Below are positions 11,909-22,659 of a stretch of 64,000 nt of DNA, piece after piece. A program made the position numbers and the translations under genes. Under the pieces are notes generated by a model. That model did not search any database and was not told the DNA's origin. It saw nothing but the letters and a program-made list of their open reading frames with translations. Source of the DNA: Poecilobothrus nobilitatus (Eukaryota; Arthropoda; Insecta; Diptera; Dolichopodidae); contig OX352772.1 of the NCBI GenBank assembly GCA_947095535.1, forward strand, positions 34,987,445 through 35,051,444, given 5' to 3'. Positions within the stretch are counted from its first letter, which is position 1. Every line of letters begins with the position of its first letter.

Positions 11909-12415
11909 AGCGCACATTTTTAAAAAGGCAATAAAAAGAATGACTTCAGTTTTAATGTAACCTTAAAATGTAAATAAAATGATGATATTGGAACTTTAAT
12001 TTTTTATCGTAATTTACTTACAATAAATTTGCCCAGAAATGCAAGTTCCAGGTTTTTAAAGAGGTATTTTAGATTTTTGTTCCTTAATCACTAGCTACCT
12101 TTTCTTCCCTATATTTCAAAAAATTATATAATTTTTATATTAAAGCTTAAAAAAATTTTCTGTCATTTCATTTTTTAGATTGTAAAACAAAAATTGGACA
12201 GATTTTGAGATATAAACATTTAAAAATTGGATTTTGCCAATTTTGAGGCGCTGCAGCTGCGTAAAAAAGTTTTTGACAACATTATTTTTTTAACGAGACC
12301 TATGTGTATCTACTTTAATATTTTTTTTTAAACGGTGTAGAAGTTTTGTTAACAGACGAACGGCCGGTAAGGATGGACTGCATGAAACAAAATTTTAAAA
12401 TTTTTTGTAAAATAT
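11909..12415 (+). mobile_element. Helentron-like element, family B, copy 2 (degraded, one unit)
   Basis: The left end AAAAGCGCACATTTTTAAAA matches the left end of B copy 1. Toward the right it holds GGCGCTGCAGCTGCGTAAAA, AACGAGACCTATGTG and GGTGTAGAAGTTTTGTTAAC, followed by a decayed GGAC tract (ACAGACGAACGGCCGG). The right-end inverted repeat is barely recognisable. Much shorter than copy 1, with about one internal unit. Confidence 0.7.
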
Positions 12416-13104
12416 GAACAAAAAGAGTGAGAGAGCAAAATAGAGTAATACTGTGATGGGTAAAAAAAGGGAAACTGAAAGAGAAAATAAAGAAAAAAAA
12501 ATTTGACAGATTAATTGAGTAGACAAAAATGACACTTTTATTATTGGAAACTTTAATTTGATGTTTTTTGTTTTTTTTTTGTTTCGTTATCGAATTTAAT
12601 TATAATTTTTGTTTTATTTCTTATTTTTTAAAAATATTGTTATTATGTTATAATTTTTATGTTTTTTTTTTTTTTTGGTTCGCCTTTTTAACAATTTATA
12701 TTAGAATTTATTGATATCAATTCTGAGCTTTAAAGAAAATTTTGCTCTATAATTTAATATTTTCCTATTCTTAAATAATTAAACTGCCTACATATTTATA
12801 TAATAGTTATCAAATGAAATATTTTAGTCAACATATAATGACTATTACCTATAATTTGGTTTCCTATAATTAACGTTGCTGTAGGTTGTCATGTCACATT
12901 TCGACGATCAATTTAAATGTATTCATTATCGGTATTTGTTGTCAATATTTTTGATTTTTCGCAGTACCTTTTACCAAGCGATATATAAACAAATATTGTT
13001 ATTTTTCAAAAATGTCAATTAAGAAAATCATAATTAAAATTGTTATCAACAGGTAAAATAAATTTACTTATAAAATTATATTATGTACTAATAAGCAGAG
13101 TTGT
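12416..13104. other. A+T-rich DNA, no firm feature
   Basis: Poly-T runs near 12570 and 12660-12675. The sequence at 12870-13060 is a little more complex, but I could not tie it to a gene or repeat. Confidence 0.5.
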
Positions 13105-13320
13105 AAAATTTCAAGTACCAGTACTACTGCAGTAACAGTATTTTTTACTGATACTTATACTGCAGTATTAGCTACTGCTACTTTAAAATACTTAAGTACT
13201 GATAATTTTACAAGTATTTAGTTTAAGTAGCAGTATCGTACTGCAATAGCATTTTTGAAGTATTTTCAAGTATTTTTAAAGTAATTACATATATTCTGAA
13301 GTACTTTAAAAATATTTAAT
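13105..13320. repeat. Self-complementary AGTACTGCAGTA-type degenerate repeat
   Basis: Short, imperfect, partly palindromic blocks recur throughout: AAGTACCAGTACTACTGCAG, ACTGCAGTATTAGC, AAGTACTGATAATTT, GCAGTATCGTACTGCAATAG, GAAGTATTTTCAAGTATTTT and others. Units centre on AGTACT or CTGCAG and drift to AAGTATTT. No coding frame. It may be a decayed minisatellite; I know no named family for it. Confidence 0.55.
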
Positions 13321-14018
13321 AAATATTGTTAAAATATTGGGAAACTGTATAAATATTTGGAAAAATTAAATAAATATATTTGTTTTATCAATATACTAAT
13401 ATGGTGTGATCTTATATAGGCAATCAGGCAATATACTTAAATTCTTTACAGCTCTGTTAATAAGTTGGTATGTTGGTACAGGAAATAAAAAATATCCAGT
13501 AATATTTGAACATGACAGAAAAATTTTTAATTTCTGAAGAGGTTTTATTAAAAACCTAGAAAAATTATTATAAAAAATTTTAAATTATTTTCAAATAAAA
13601 TCTTTAGTTTTACTCATATTTTCATATATATATATATATTTTTTTGAGATATCCATGTTTATACTAATTTTTGTAAACAAAATATTTCGTTTTTCGCAGC
13701 ATCAGCTGTTACGATAAATCGAAATAACGAAAAAAAAAAAACAAAAAAATTATAAAATGGCAAGAAATCATATCTACGTACATCGACCTTTAGGCAGACA
13801 AAGAAAATAATTTAATCATAAGTATATGAATATCATAAGAGCAATCGATTTAATCACTTTTCGGGCCAGTTATATCAATATTAAAATAATAATCTATTTA
13901 AATTCTGCTTTTATTTCAAATTATTAATTTTAATTATTATTTTAATTATTTCAATAATTAGCGCCATACATACGTATTGCATCTAAAAGTCATTTAAAGA
14001 ATGACTTTTATATCTGTC

Positions 14019-14057
14019 ATAATACTTATATTTAATTAAATTAAATATAAGTATTAT
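14019..14057. repeat. Perfect palindrome, 19-bp arms, 1-bp spacer
   Basis: The left arm ATAATACTTATATTTAATT (14019-14037) and right arm AATTAAATATAAGTATTAT (14039-14057) are exact reverse complements around one A. Confidence 0.95.
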
Positions 14058-14541
14058 ATTAAATATTTTTTTTGGAATTTAAATTTTATATTTAATTAAA
14101 ACTCCAAAAGAAAAAAAAAATACATATATAAATTTTACATAATATATATTTATTTGCTATAAAATTTCATTTTATTTTTCAAAAATTCCCTGTAGAATTA
14201 AATGTTAAACAATTATTTTTCTTAGATATTCAGAAAGCCACACTAAAAATTTATTTTAATTTATGTTAGCCCACATATGTACATATATCACATACTCAAT
14301 TTATATTATTATTTACCATATAAATATATAACTGTTATTTATATCTATATTACCATTACAGTAATGACAATTGACAGCTCAATCAAATTTAAATAGAATA
14401 ATTCATCCATAATATTATACTAAAATATATACATATGTATGTATGTATATTATGTGTGTCCATCATATAGATGTCAAAATTTCTTAAATTAATTTAATGA
14501 AATATTAATTTAGTATGAATTTAAAAGTCAATTTTTATTGA

Positions 14542-14569
14542 AATTATTATTATTATTATTATTATTATC
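14542..14569 (+). repeat. (ATT)n trinucleotide microsatellite
   Basis: About nine uninterrupted ATT units, followed by ATC and further ATT. Confidence 0.95.
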
Positions 14570-14602
14570 ATTATTTTACAAATGATATATCAAATATTAA
14601 AA

Positions 14603-14648
14603 TTTTATTATACTTTTATTAAAATGATTTAATAAAAGTATAATAAAA
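14603..14648. repeat. Palindrome, 18-bp perfect arms, 10-bp loop
   Basis: TTTTATTATACTTTTATT at 14603-14620 and AATAAAAGTATAATAAAA at 14631-14648 are exact reverse complements. It lies about 550 bp from the palindrome at 14019. Confidence 0.95.
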
Positions 14649-15085
14649 ATAATTTTTTTTTTATAAGCAAAGAATATAATTTATATATATGTATCTATTG
14701 ATGTATATTGTACTTTGACAAATCCTAAAACAAATCCTTTTCTACACACATATATTAACATATTTATTTTAAATTAAATTTATTACATTTTTGTTACCAT
14801 TTCTAACCATTTCTTCTATTCTATTTTATTAGTTTATAAAAATTCTATCTTTTGTATTAAATATTTTATAAATATTTTACAAATCAGTCTATCTATTCTT
14901 AGGAATCAGTCTAGTCTATTTGTAAGAGTTGAAAGTTGAATGCCGAAATTTAAATATAAGATTTCCAAATCCTATTATTACACTAACTGATACTTACGCT
15001 TAAGCGAAACTTAACTTTGCGTTTAGAAACTACAGTTACAAGCACACTTTTTTCTTTTTAATGTTCTAAAAATGCCACTAGCGTT

Positions 15086-15127
15086 TGATTACCAATTGAT
15101 TACCAAAGTAATAAATTGGTAATCAAT
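15086..15127. repeat. Short direct plus inverted repeat (TGATTACCAA)
   Basis: TGATTACCAA occurs twice in direct orientation near 15087 and 15098. ATTGATTACCAA (15095-15106) is matched by its inverted copy TTGGTAATCAAT at 15116-15127, giving a 12-bp stem with a 9-bp loop. Confidence 0.85.
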
Positions 15128-15516
15128 CTTATCAATTTAATTCTAATTTTTTTTAGGAAATTATGACTGTACATAGTAATATTTCCATTTATATTATAAG
15201 TTGTAGTTATTTATGTTTACATAGTTCTAGTCAAAAAAATCGAAACTATTCATTTTGATTGGTGAGAAAATTTTATATAATAAATTTTTAATAAAATTAA
15301 AGTGTAATTCTGTTTTAAATTTATTCTTTATTCTAATATTAACTTTGAAGAAGCCGTAATCATTTTAGAATTAAGTTAAAATTGCTTTATGGAGGTTTTG
15401 TCCAAATGTTCCAATGAACTGTGCAAAAACTGTAAAACTGTAAAAAATAGATGGATCACTATGAGATCACTATGAGATCATGTTGAAGTTAAATTTTTAT
15501 TTTTAAATTTTCTATT

Positions 15517-15840
15517 TTAGCATACTTGCTTATTAGTTTTATTCTGTTCGTTTGTCTGTCTGTTTTTAAAACATATTTTGTTCTGAAAGTTCTACACCTT
15601 TAAAGCTAAAAGAAATCGCAATATGGCCTCTTAAAAAAATTAATGTTGTATAACAACTTTTTTTTACGTATTACCTATTACGGAAGGATGAAAAACCGTC
15701 AAGCGACAGGATATTTTTCTCAGCTTTATATCAACTTTAATATTTTTATTTACGGTTATTTTAAAACAAAATGTTTAAGATGTCGTATTCTTCATAACTC
15801 CAGAATGCTTTTAGTTGAAACTTTTAAATTTTGAGAAAAA
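15517..15840 (-). mobile_element. Helentron-like element, family B, copy 3 (3' fragment)
   Basis: Read on the minus strand: CATAACTCC-type unit sequence, then TATTACGGAAGGATG, TTCTACACCTTTAAAGC reversed (the GGTGTAGAA motif), a decayed CAGACAGACAAACG tract and AAACTAATAAGC. This is the same order as the 3' part of B copy 1. The terminal hairpin is shortened (AAGCAAGTATGCT). The 5' part is missing. Confidence 0.65.
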
Positions 15841-15884
15841 AAACCTAAGAACTAACCTCCTAACCTAACAAAATTATTTTGTAC

Positions 15885-16070
15885 CAGCTTCTGTTTAAGA
15901 GGTGTAATTTAAAGTTTTCCAACGAGAAACAAGGAGTGCAATAGAGCTCACTCCTACCATGTAGAGTTATCAAAATGGCGAAATACAGCGTATGGAAATT
16001 CGTGTCATACGCACGTCCTGTTTGTGGAACCATATACCATCGCATGTGTTCCCTAAAGTTGGTAATTCAT
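15885..16070 (+). mobile_element. LINE reverse-transcriptase ORF, extreme C-terminus (frameshifted)
   Basis: Decayed coding remnant of a non-LTR retrotransposon. One frame reads AHSYHVELSKWRNTAYGNSC; after a frameshift a second frame reads SCLWNHIPSHVFPKVGN. Together these match the C-terminal pattern NAHxYxVxxxRW...YxNSF...MWNxLPxxVFP, which is known from insect LINE ORF2 proteins and present in the copies at 26007 and 53590. An upstream RETR motif is also retained. It has in-frame stops and is non-functional. It lies between a family-B fragment and a family-D repeat. Confidence 0.7.
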
Positions 16071-16099
16071 ATATATAGTACGATTTACTTAAGTTTACG

Positions 16100-16360
16100 A
16101 AGAACATTAACATTCTTCTTCAAAATTCCCCTCTAAATTTCCCTACCTATCCCCCATAATCCCAAATTTCCCCAATTATCCTTCCCACATCCCTATCCCT
16201 AAAACCAAGCTGTACATTTGTATTAAAGGTTCCATCCTAAAGTTTGGTTTTAAAAAGGAGGGGTGGTTTTGGTTGGTTAAAGTCCAACACTACCCTGAGG
16301 AACCACGTGCAGTTCCTCTTGGTGACTTTCGAGATTTCCACCAACACTCGTGAAAAAAAA
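16100..16360 (+). mobile_element. Poly-A-tailed dispersed repeat, family D, copy 1
   Basis: A pyrimidine-rich leader (CCCTACCTATCCCCC, CCCACATCCCTATCCC) is followed by TTCCATCCTAAAGTTTGG, GGAGGGGTGGTTTTGGTTGG, AAAGTCCAACACTACC, then GTGCAGTTCCTCTTGGTGAC and an A run. The same order occurs at 46675-46822 (plus) and, on the minus strand, at 28619-28740 and 62215-62400. The poly-A end and the lack of coding capacity suggest a SINE-like retroposon. No clear Pol III boxes seen. Confidence 0.65.
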
Positions 16361-17738
16361 ACTAATGAGTCAAAATATGAAAATTTTCATATTTTTAGAA
16401 ACCTACAATTTAGACATGTGTACAAATTTTTTTAAAATAAAGTGCAAAACTTAAAGCTTTAACATTATAATTTCCATGTTTTAACAGGTTATGTTAACAT
16501 AAGCTCTCTTTTGAAGAAAGTGTTTCTTGATCTTCCACAATTTTCTCCTATATAATATGTACATTTCTATGAAAATTTACAATTTTGTACAAGCCACTTC
16601 TTAACTGTTTTTATTTGTTTTTATTTTTTTATTTTGCATTCAATCAGCTACTACCCATATTTAAAATATCTTAAAACTGATCACTTTTTTTTTATTGAAT
16701 AAATACATAAAAGCCTTTTAATGAAATTATTACTATTTTTAACACTGTTGAAGCACTATTGTAAGTTTATAACTAATGTAATAATTAAATTGCCCATTAA
16801 ATTGCACCATATTTTATAGCACAATATATTAATAAATTTTTCCTTAATTATTTCTATGAAACGCCCTGTTTTTCAATACTTATATTTTGTTAACTTTAAA
16901 AAATTAAAAAAAAAAAAAAATACTGCACCCTAAACGAAAGGAAATAAAATCGTCTTAGAAAAATCCTTTAATAGAAAAATAAACAGTCGCTCACAGAAAA
17001 ACGGTTACCTATAAAATTTTGTATTGAATTGTAATTACAGCAAAACAAAATTTTACTCTGACACTTAAAAAAAATACTCATCTAAACATTATTTTTGATT
17101 TGTTCTTCTAAACGGAAGTTTTGAATGATTTGATATACAGATAATATCTGCATATCCTTCTTGATGCATTTGAAGAAATAATGGTATTCTTAACAGAAAA
17201 TGTTTAAAAAAAGGAAAACAGTTTAGTGATAAATTTCATTATATATAATATGTATTTTTCTTTAGGTTACTTGTTATACGGTACAAGTTATTGTGGGACA
17301 AGAGAGAGAATATTTTAGAATATTTTATATGTTTATAGGAATATGATGTTATGAATATGATCTTTTTATTATTAGAATTGATTTGAATATATTCGCATTG
17401 AATTAATTGTATCACGTGATGATCCTTATCACTTTTTCTTATCACATGTTGAAAAAATTGCTTCAATTGCAATTGCAATCGATACAATTCTATTTATTCA
17501 TATTTTGTTAAAATTTTATATATTATTATTTATATTATAAGGTATATAATGAAAAATGTTTGTTTTATATTTGTATGTTTGAATATTTCTTTGTTGACAT
17601 TATAATATTTGAAATTTGTGAGTTATCATCATAGTATATGTTAAAATCGTTTATTTTTGTTTAATATATATTTGTTTTGTCATAATATGTTGTACATTTT
17701 TCTATTAGTAATATTTTGTTTGCCATTTTTTCAATTCA
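16361..17738. other. A+T-rich DNA, no feature seen
   Basis: No recognisable repeat or gene. The 82-codon minus-strand frame at 17239-17487 has no family resemblance and ordinary A+T-driven composition. Confidence 0.55.
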
Positions 17739-17800
17739 ATGGACGATTGGATTCGCCAAACGAGAGGTTCATACTCTAACCACTGTTCCACCCATCTTTA
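17739..17800 (-). repeat. Decayed tRNA-like (SINE) fragment
   Basis: On the minus strand GGTGGAACAGTGGTTAGAG resembles a tRNA D arm/A box and GGCGAATCCAATCG a decayed B box, with ACCTCTCG at the anticodon/variable position. No acceptor stem can be paired, so it is not a working tRNA gene. Confidence 0.45.
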
Positions 17801-18044
17801 GAATTGAAATAAAATAACGTTTTTCATTACAATTTTCATTCTAGCAAAAAATGATATTTAATATAAATATACCGAATAAACTCTCTTCGGTAACCTAAAA
17901 TAATACCTCACGAAATAATGCTGAATCAATTTTACTTCAAGAAATAAGTCTAAAATTGCTTTAATACTCCAAAATGCTAAAACTGAATAATTTTTATTAT
18001 TACAATTTTTATAAAAATATATTCATAAAATAGTGAAAGGCTAT

Positions 18045-18215
18045 TTACTCATCCCAAACTTCCGCTAAACAAATTATTCAATGTATGATTTTGTAACCAA
18101 CAATAAAATACATCCTAAGTCAGAATCTCTCATAAAAAAATAACGTATGTGGAAAATGCCTGTAATATTGATTTTGTAATCAATAATAAAATCTCTCCGA
18201 AATATTTTAAGACTT
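18045..18215 (+). repeat. Family E repeat, two units
   Basis: Two units share GATTTTGTAACCAACAATAA / GATTTTGTAATCAATAATAA followed by AAAT-CTC, and AGTCAGAATCTCTCATA, matching the E tracts at 7010 and 49120. Non-coding. Confidence 0.6.
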
Positions 18216-19500
18216 TCTGGAAAAGTAGTTTTTTTCTACTATTTACGATAAATTTTTTTGACCTTAGTACAATTTGTTTTAATTAATCTTTCTGGTTTTT
18301 TTTTTAAAGTATTATAAAAAGACTCTTAGGTAATCCAAAGCGAGTCACATATTTTTAAAAACTTACGAAAAAATAAAGAAATTTTCTGAAATAAAGAGAA
18401 CAAAAAAAATTTTCTTAATAAAAAACGAAAGGACAAGTTAAAAACATAATTTTTAAAAACAGGAAATAAGATCGATTCGACATTATTTCCTCTTTGATGC
18501 TGTAATGAGACTTTATTTCTTGGAGCTGTATTTTAGGGCACTCAATCTTCTTGTTGACACATTAATCTTATTCATGGATTATTAATTTATTTATGGCATG
18601 ACATAAATATATTTTTTTTTGCTTTTATAACTTTAATTTAATTGTAATTCAGTTTAACTTTAGAAATTGTAAATAAAAGTGTTAGAATCTTTTTGTAATA
18701 CACTGTATTTAAAAATAATTGTTATATTTTCAATGAAAACATAAGTAATAATATCAAGCATATAGTTTTATATATAGTCAGTCATAAGTCATAACTAATA
18801 AACTATTAAATTTATTTTATATTTTAATTTATTTATTCATATTATACAATACATATATATATATATAATATATATATAATGTAATGTTATTCTTAAAATT
18901 ATATCCTTTCATCCATTTTTATTAATTCTATCAATCCGTTCTCATAAAATAAAATTTAATGCAATATCGGTTAAAATACATTATATAATATTATATATAA
19001 GGTTTTTCTTTTATATTTTCCTATATGTATATATTAATTGGTAACATTTATTTATACTATCAGAAATATTAAATAAATATACATTCATATTATAAATATA
19101 TATATACAAATATGTATAACCATATAACCAAAAAAATTTATTTATGGTAAAATATCTTTTGGGTTTTATTTTTGTTATTGTTATTATTGTTTTTTATTTT
19201 TCTAGCCATCATAATTCAAATATTTACTTAATCTAAATTAAAATATTTATTTATGTACATATTATTGTAATCTTGTATATTATATCCATATAAATAATAT
19301 ATAAATAACAACAAAACTAATAGCATTTATTCATATTTTTGTTTATTTTTGGCTGTAAAAGTCTTGAACCCTTAACCCCCTTAACCCAACCAAAATCATT
19401 TAATACAAAAAAACTGAAAAAAAAATTTTATAATACATATTTGAATTTAAAGTTCAAATTAATATTTTAATAAATAAATTTAAAATTAGTTTATATAATA
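18216..19500. other. A+T-rich DNA, no feature seen
   Basis: Simple A/T sequence, including (TA)n near 18855-18880 and TATATACATA motifs near 19080-19120. Nothing coding or repeat-like recognised. Confidence 0.6.
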
Positions 19501-19690
19501 CATACTATTGAAAGTTATTTAGCACATGAGCTAAAGGTGGGATGGGGGGGCGAGAAATAACGCATTCAGAAATCTAAATAAATTATTGAATGTTTCGCCA
19601 AATTTATGGGAATTTTAGGTAGTTAAGTAGGAAACGACTACACTTAAGCCAGTTTAGGCACGTTGTGATAGTCTGGATCAGTATTTTCTC

Positions 19691-19843
19691 CTAATTATAC
19701 CATTGAAAGCGTCTTACAAAGCGATGTAAATTAATTAAGTCCACCTCTGACAAATCGAAAAGCTTCCCCTTTTTCTTTGCAGCTTCTGCAAAAGTTGTAT
19801 GAAGGATGTTATAGCCTTCGAGAATGTCTGCCGTAAAATCCAT
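19691..19843 (-). pseudogene. Unrecognised protein-like fragment (50 codons)
   Basis: ATG at 19843 opens a 50-codon frame ending in TAG at 19691. The product begins MDFTADILEGYNIL and contains AEAAKKKGKLFDLSEVDL and RRFQWYN, with a balanced mix of charged and hydrophobic residues unlike the Lys/Asn/Phe/Ile-rich frames elsewhere. Past the TAG the same frame stays open for another 28 codons (KILIQTITTCLNWLK...). The surrounding 19500-19870 segment is visibly less A+T-rich. I do not recognise the family; a decayed retroelement gag or a host pseudogene are both possible. Confidence 0.35.
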
Positions 19844-19869
19844 AGTTTAACCGCTATTACATTTTGGTT

Positions 19870-21340
19870 ATTATTGTTCAGTTAAAACTCCTATTACTCC
19901 TATTACCGATATTATGACGATTTAGAGATAAGACTCAGTTGATCATTTAAATCATTTAAAAAAATAAAAACGACAAAACTATTCACTAATATTTATGATT
20001 GAAATTAAATTTAAAAGATACAATATTTAAGAAATTATATGAATTATCCAACATTCGAAAGAAAAAAGCCCTGTAATCTTATTAAAAATATTTATGTATT
20101 CTTTTTATCAATTTATCAACCATTAACTACAAATTCGGACTCTAGACAAAATTTATGAAATAAAAGATCGGAAGCAAAAAACTGTGTGACTTCAATTCTA
20201 ATTTTTGCATTTTTAAGTTGTGATTTTGGGATTTCTTTTAAAATTACATAAATCGGATTATATAAAATCGGATATTTTATATTTAATTATCTTGGTTGTT
20301 TTTTGAAAAAAATATGAAAATGAAGTCTATGTTTTAGTTGTATTGAATTCTAAAAATATTGCAAATATTTTATATTTCATAATAAAATAAAAACCAAATA
20401 TAAACATGATAAATATAGTAAAGAGAAATAAATATACTTAAAACGAAAAACAAGTTTTTACTATGCATTTTCCAACCCCTAGAAACACCTTTAAGGTTAA
20501 TTTTCTAAAAACATTATTCCAATTTTTTCATTTCATCATTATAATCATCGTCCTTCGATCAATTTCAAAATTGAAATAAGGCCAAGTTTCGAGATTTACA
20601 AGTTCGGGTTTATTTCACACATAAAAGTAAAATAAATCCAAATTGACTCTTTATCATTTGGTTTTATTTAATGGACTCATAATCTAAAAGTTATTGATTA
20701 TCTAAAAATTATAATTTAAAATTAAGAAATTTGGTCAAGCTTTTTAATTTATTTATTATAAAAATAAAAATATTTTTACATATGTATCTTTATAAAATTT
20801 TATATTATATATTGACTTATTATAGAATCTTTCACCCTTAACGTGGACAATAACTATATTAAAAGGTTAATTCAATTAAAAGTAATTTGTTATGCTTCAA
20901 ATCTGTTAAAAGTATATACAAAAAATATGAATAAAAAAAGATTATTTATATATTTATATAAACTTCAATTTACTAAAAAAAATTATATTGACTAACTAAT
21001 ATAATATTTGTTGTTTTGAAAAAAAATAAATAAATATATATATATATATATATACATATAGTGACAATGACTTTTTTAGTATGAACACTTTTTAAAAACT
21101 TTACAAAATATAAGATCTAAATACTCCACATTATTTTATTTTTTTATCGATTCCCAAAATTTTCTAAGAAGTACTGAATTACTGTGTATCATTACTGAGT
21201 ATCTGAGTATCATTACCGAATTTTCAAAATTTACTTTCATTCAATTTCAAACAATTTAAAATCAATATAATTTTATAATTGTATTTGCATCTGTACTATC
21301 AATTTTATAATTAATAATTGGTTTTTCATTGCTTTCTCAT
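19870..21340. other. A+T-rich DNA, no feature seen
   Basis: Only simple sequence is seen, including a (TA)n tract at 21032-21054. No repeat family recognised. Confidence 0.6.
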
Positions 21341-21344
21341 TCTC

Positions 21345-21545
21345 TTGGGGAACATAAGGTAATATACTATTCCACAAAATCTCTACAATTTTTCTTATCT
21401 TGCACCAATCTTTTTACTTCTGTCCAAGATTTTCCACTATTATCTATCTCTTTTTTTACACTTCTTTTTGAAGGTGCTCTAGGCCTTCCCACGTTCCTGC
21501 TGCCCTGAGAATTCAACTCTGATGCTTGACGTGCCACTGATATTA
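21345..21545 (-). mobile_element. LINE ORF2 C-terminal fragment, second type
   Basis: On the minus strand one frame reads ARQASELNSQGSRNVGRPRA, then RSVKKEIDNSGKSWTEVKRL and QDKKNCRDFVE, then a stop. This matches the conserved end of insect non-LTR ORF2 proteins (a pattern like NPQGxRxxGRPxxTWRR...GxxWxEVKRxAxxRxxW). The catalytic part is absent, so this is a 5'-truncated, dead copy. Past the stop, a neighbouring frame continues for a short distance with no recognised motif. Confidence 0.75.
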
Positions 21546-21599
21546 GGTTAGTTAAAATTACATATGCTATTTAAATTTGAATTTAAATCATTAATTGCG

Positions 21600-22015
21600 A
21601 TTTACTAACGACAAAATATTAATGCGCTGTCTATGCATGTGCACATATGAGCTGTTTATGCATGTCCACACATGCCAAGTGTACATATCATATGCAAAAT
21701 ATCCACAACCACAATAGCAACAAAAATATATGAAATCTTATAGGCGAGGAACCCATACTGAGGCGTTAAAGAAAAGAAAAATGGAAGTGAATAGACCATA
21801 CCCTAAAGAAATATCACACTTGTAGTAGAACCACCATAGAAGTAGAAGACGCGAGTGTCTAAACAACACATGGATGCGCATAATAATATTCGAACTAAAT
21901 GAATGCAACCTCACACGAGAGATTGTAAAAACAGCAGCAGGAGCCGTATGAAATGGAGATGTGAAATAAAGCCATATACTCCCTCGTGGAGTCATAATAG
22001 ATAACAACAAAGCAA
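21600..22015. other. Less A+T-biased segment of unknown origin
   Basis: Visibly richer in G and C than its flanks (for example GCGCTGTCTATGCATGTGCA, GACGCGAGTGTC, ACTCCCTCGTGGAGTC). The tandem-like ATGCATGTGCACATATG / ATGCATGTCCACACATG pair lies near 21631 and 21659. A 90-codon minus-strand frame (21738-22010) shows no family I recognise, and the plus frame has several stops. It may be a decayed transposon interior next to the LINE fragment. Confidence 0.4.
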
Positions 22016-22275
22016 AAAACTAACACAAAATATACTTATTATTAATTATTATTTTAGTTCATTAATTTTATTAAATATCAAATTTTCTTTTTCTTTTATT
22101 TTCAGGATTCAAATAAATTTAATTACAAAAAATATGTTGCAAAAAAAAAAAATCACAGGTAAATATTACTTGATATTGAAATGAAAATTAAATAAATTCT
22201 AATTACAAAAAAAAAACAGCATAAATTTACAAATTTACTTGAGAAATAAGAAAATCAAAATACTAAACTTCAATT

Positions 22276-22459
22276 GAGGGTCTCGGTGGCCTAGTAGGTA
22301 AGAGCATATAAAATACGCTGAAAACACCAAGGGAGTGTGGGTTTGAATCCCATACACGTCCTAAAATTTATTCCCCCTTACGACTTTTACAGCCGCGCCT
22401 GAACAAGAAATTTCCTGTCCACCTTTATGTGGCAGAGAAATGCATTAAAAAAAAAAAAA
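22276..22459 (+). mobile_element. tRNA-derived SINE, copy 3, full length with target-site duplication
   Basis: The A box region is TGGCCTAGTAGGTAAGAG near 22287 and the B box GGTTTGAATCC at 22340-22350. These are followed by CACGTCCTAAAATTTATTCC, CAGCCGCGCCTGAA, a TTATGTGGCAGAGAAATG tail and poly-A. The 12-bp sequence TAAACTTCAATT occurs immediately before the element (22264-22275) and after its poly-A tail (22460-22471). That is a perfect target-site duplication, as expected from LINE-mediated insertion. Confidence 0.93.
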
Positions 22460-22659
22460 TAAACTTCAATTAAATCAATTCCCCTATTGACTTTTAGTTG
22501 AAGTCAAATGACAACAATTCCTACACAAAATTCTCAAAGTCTTATAATGCGAATGATATTACAAACCAGAAACTATAAATATTTGATCACTATAATATTG
22601 AGTACATTTTCTTTTTGTTCCATAGAGTATTTGTTTATCATATTTCGTTCCATGTCAGG

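Larger units (their letters stand above)
13321..15516. other. A+T-rich stretch with palindromes and simple repeats
   Basis: No gene seen. Contains (TA)n near 13626-13642, three hairpin-forming palindromes and an (ATT)n tract, listed separately. Confidence 0.6.

Noticed and set aside
13011..13056. ATG followed by open codons and a CAGGTAAAA donor-like site
   Set aside because: The encoded peptide (MSIKKIIIKIVI...) is what A+T-rich DNA gives by chance, with no promoter elements or downstream exon.
22276..22360. Genuine tRNA gene
   Set aside because: The A and B boxes are good, but the acceptor stem does not pair. The sequence continues into the tail shared with five other copies and is flanked by a target-site duplication, so it is a SINE.
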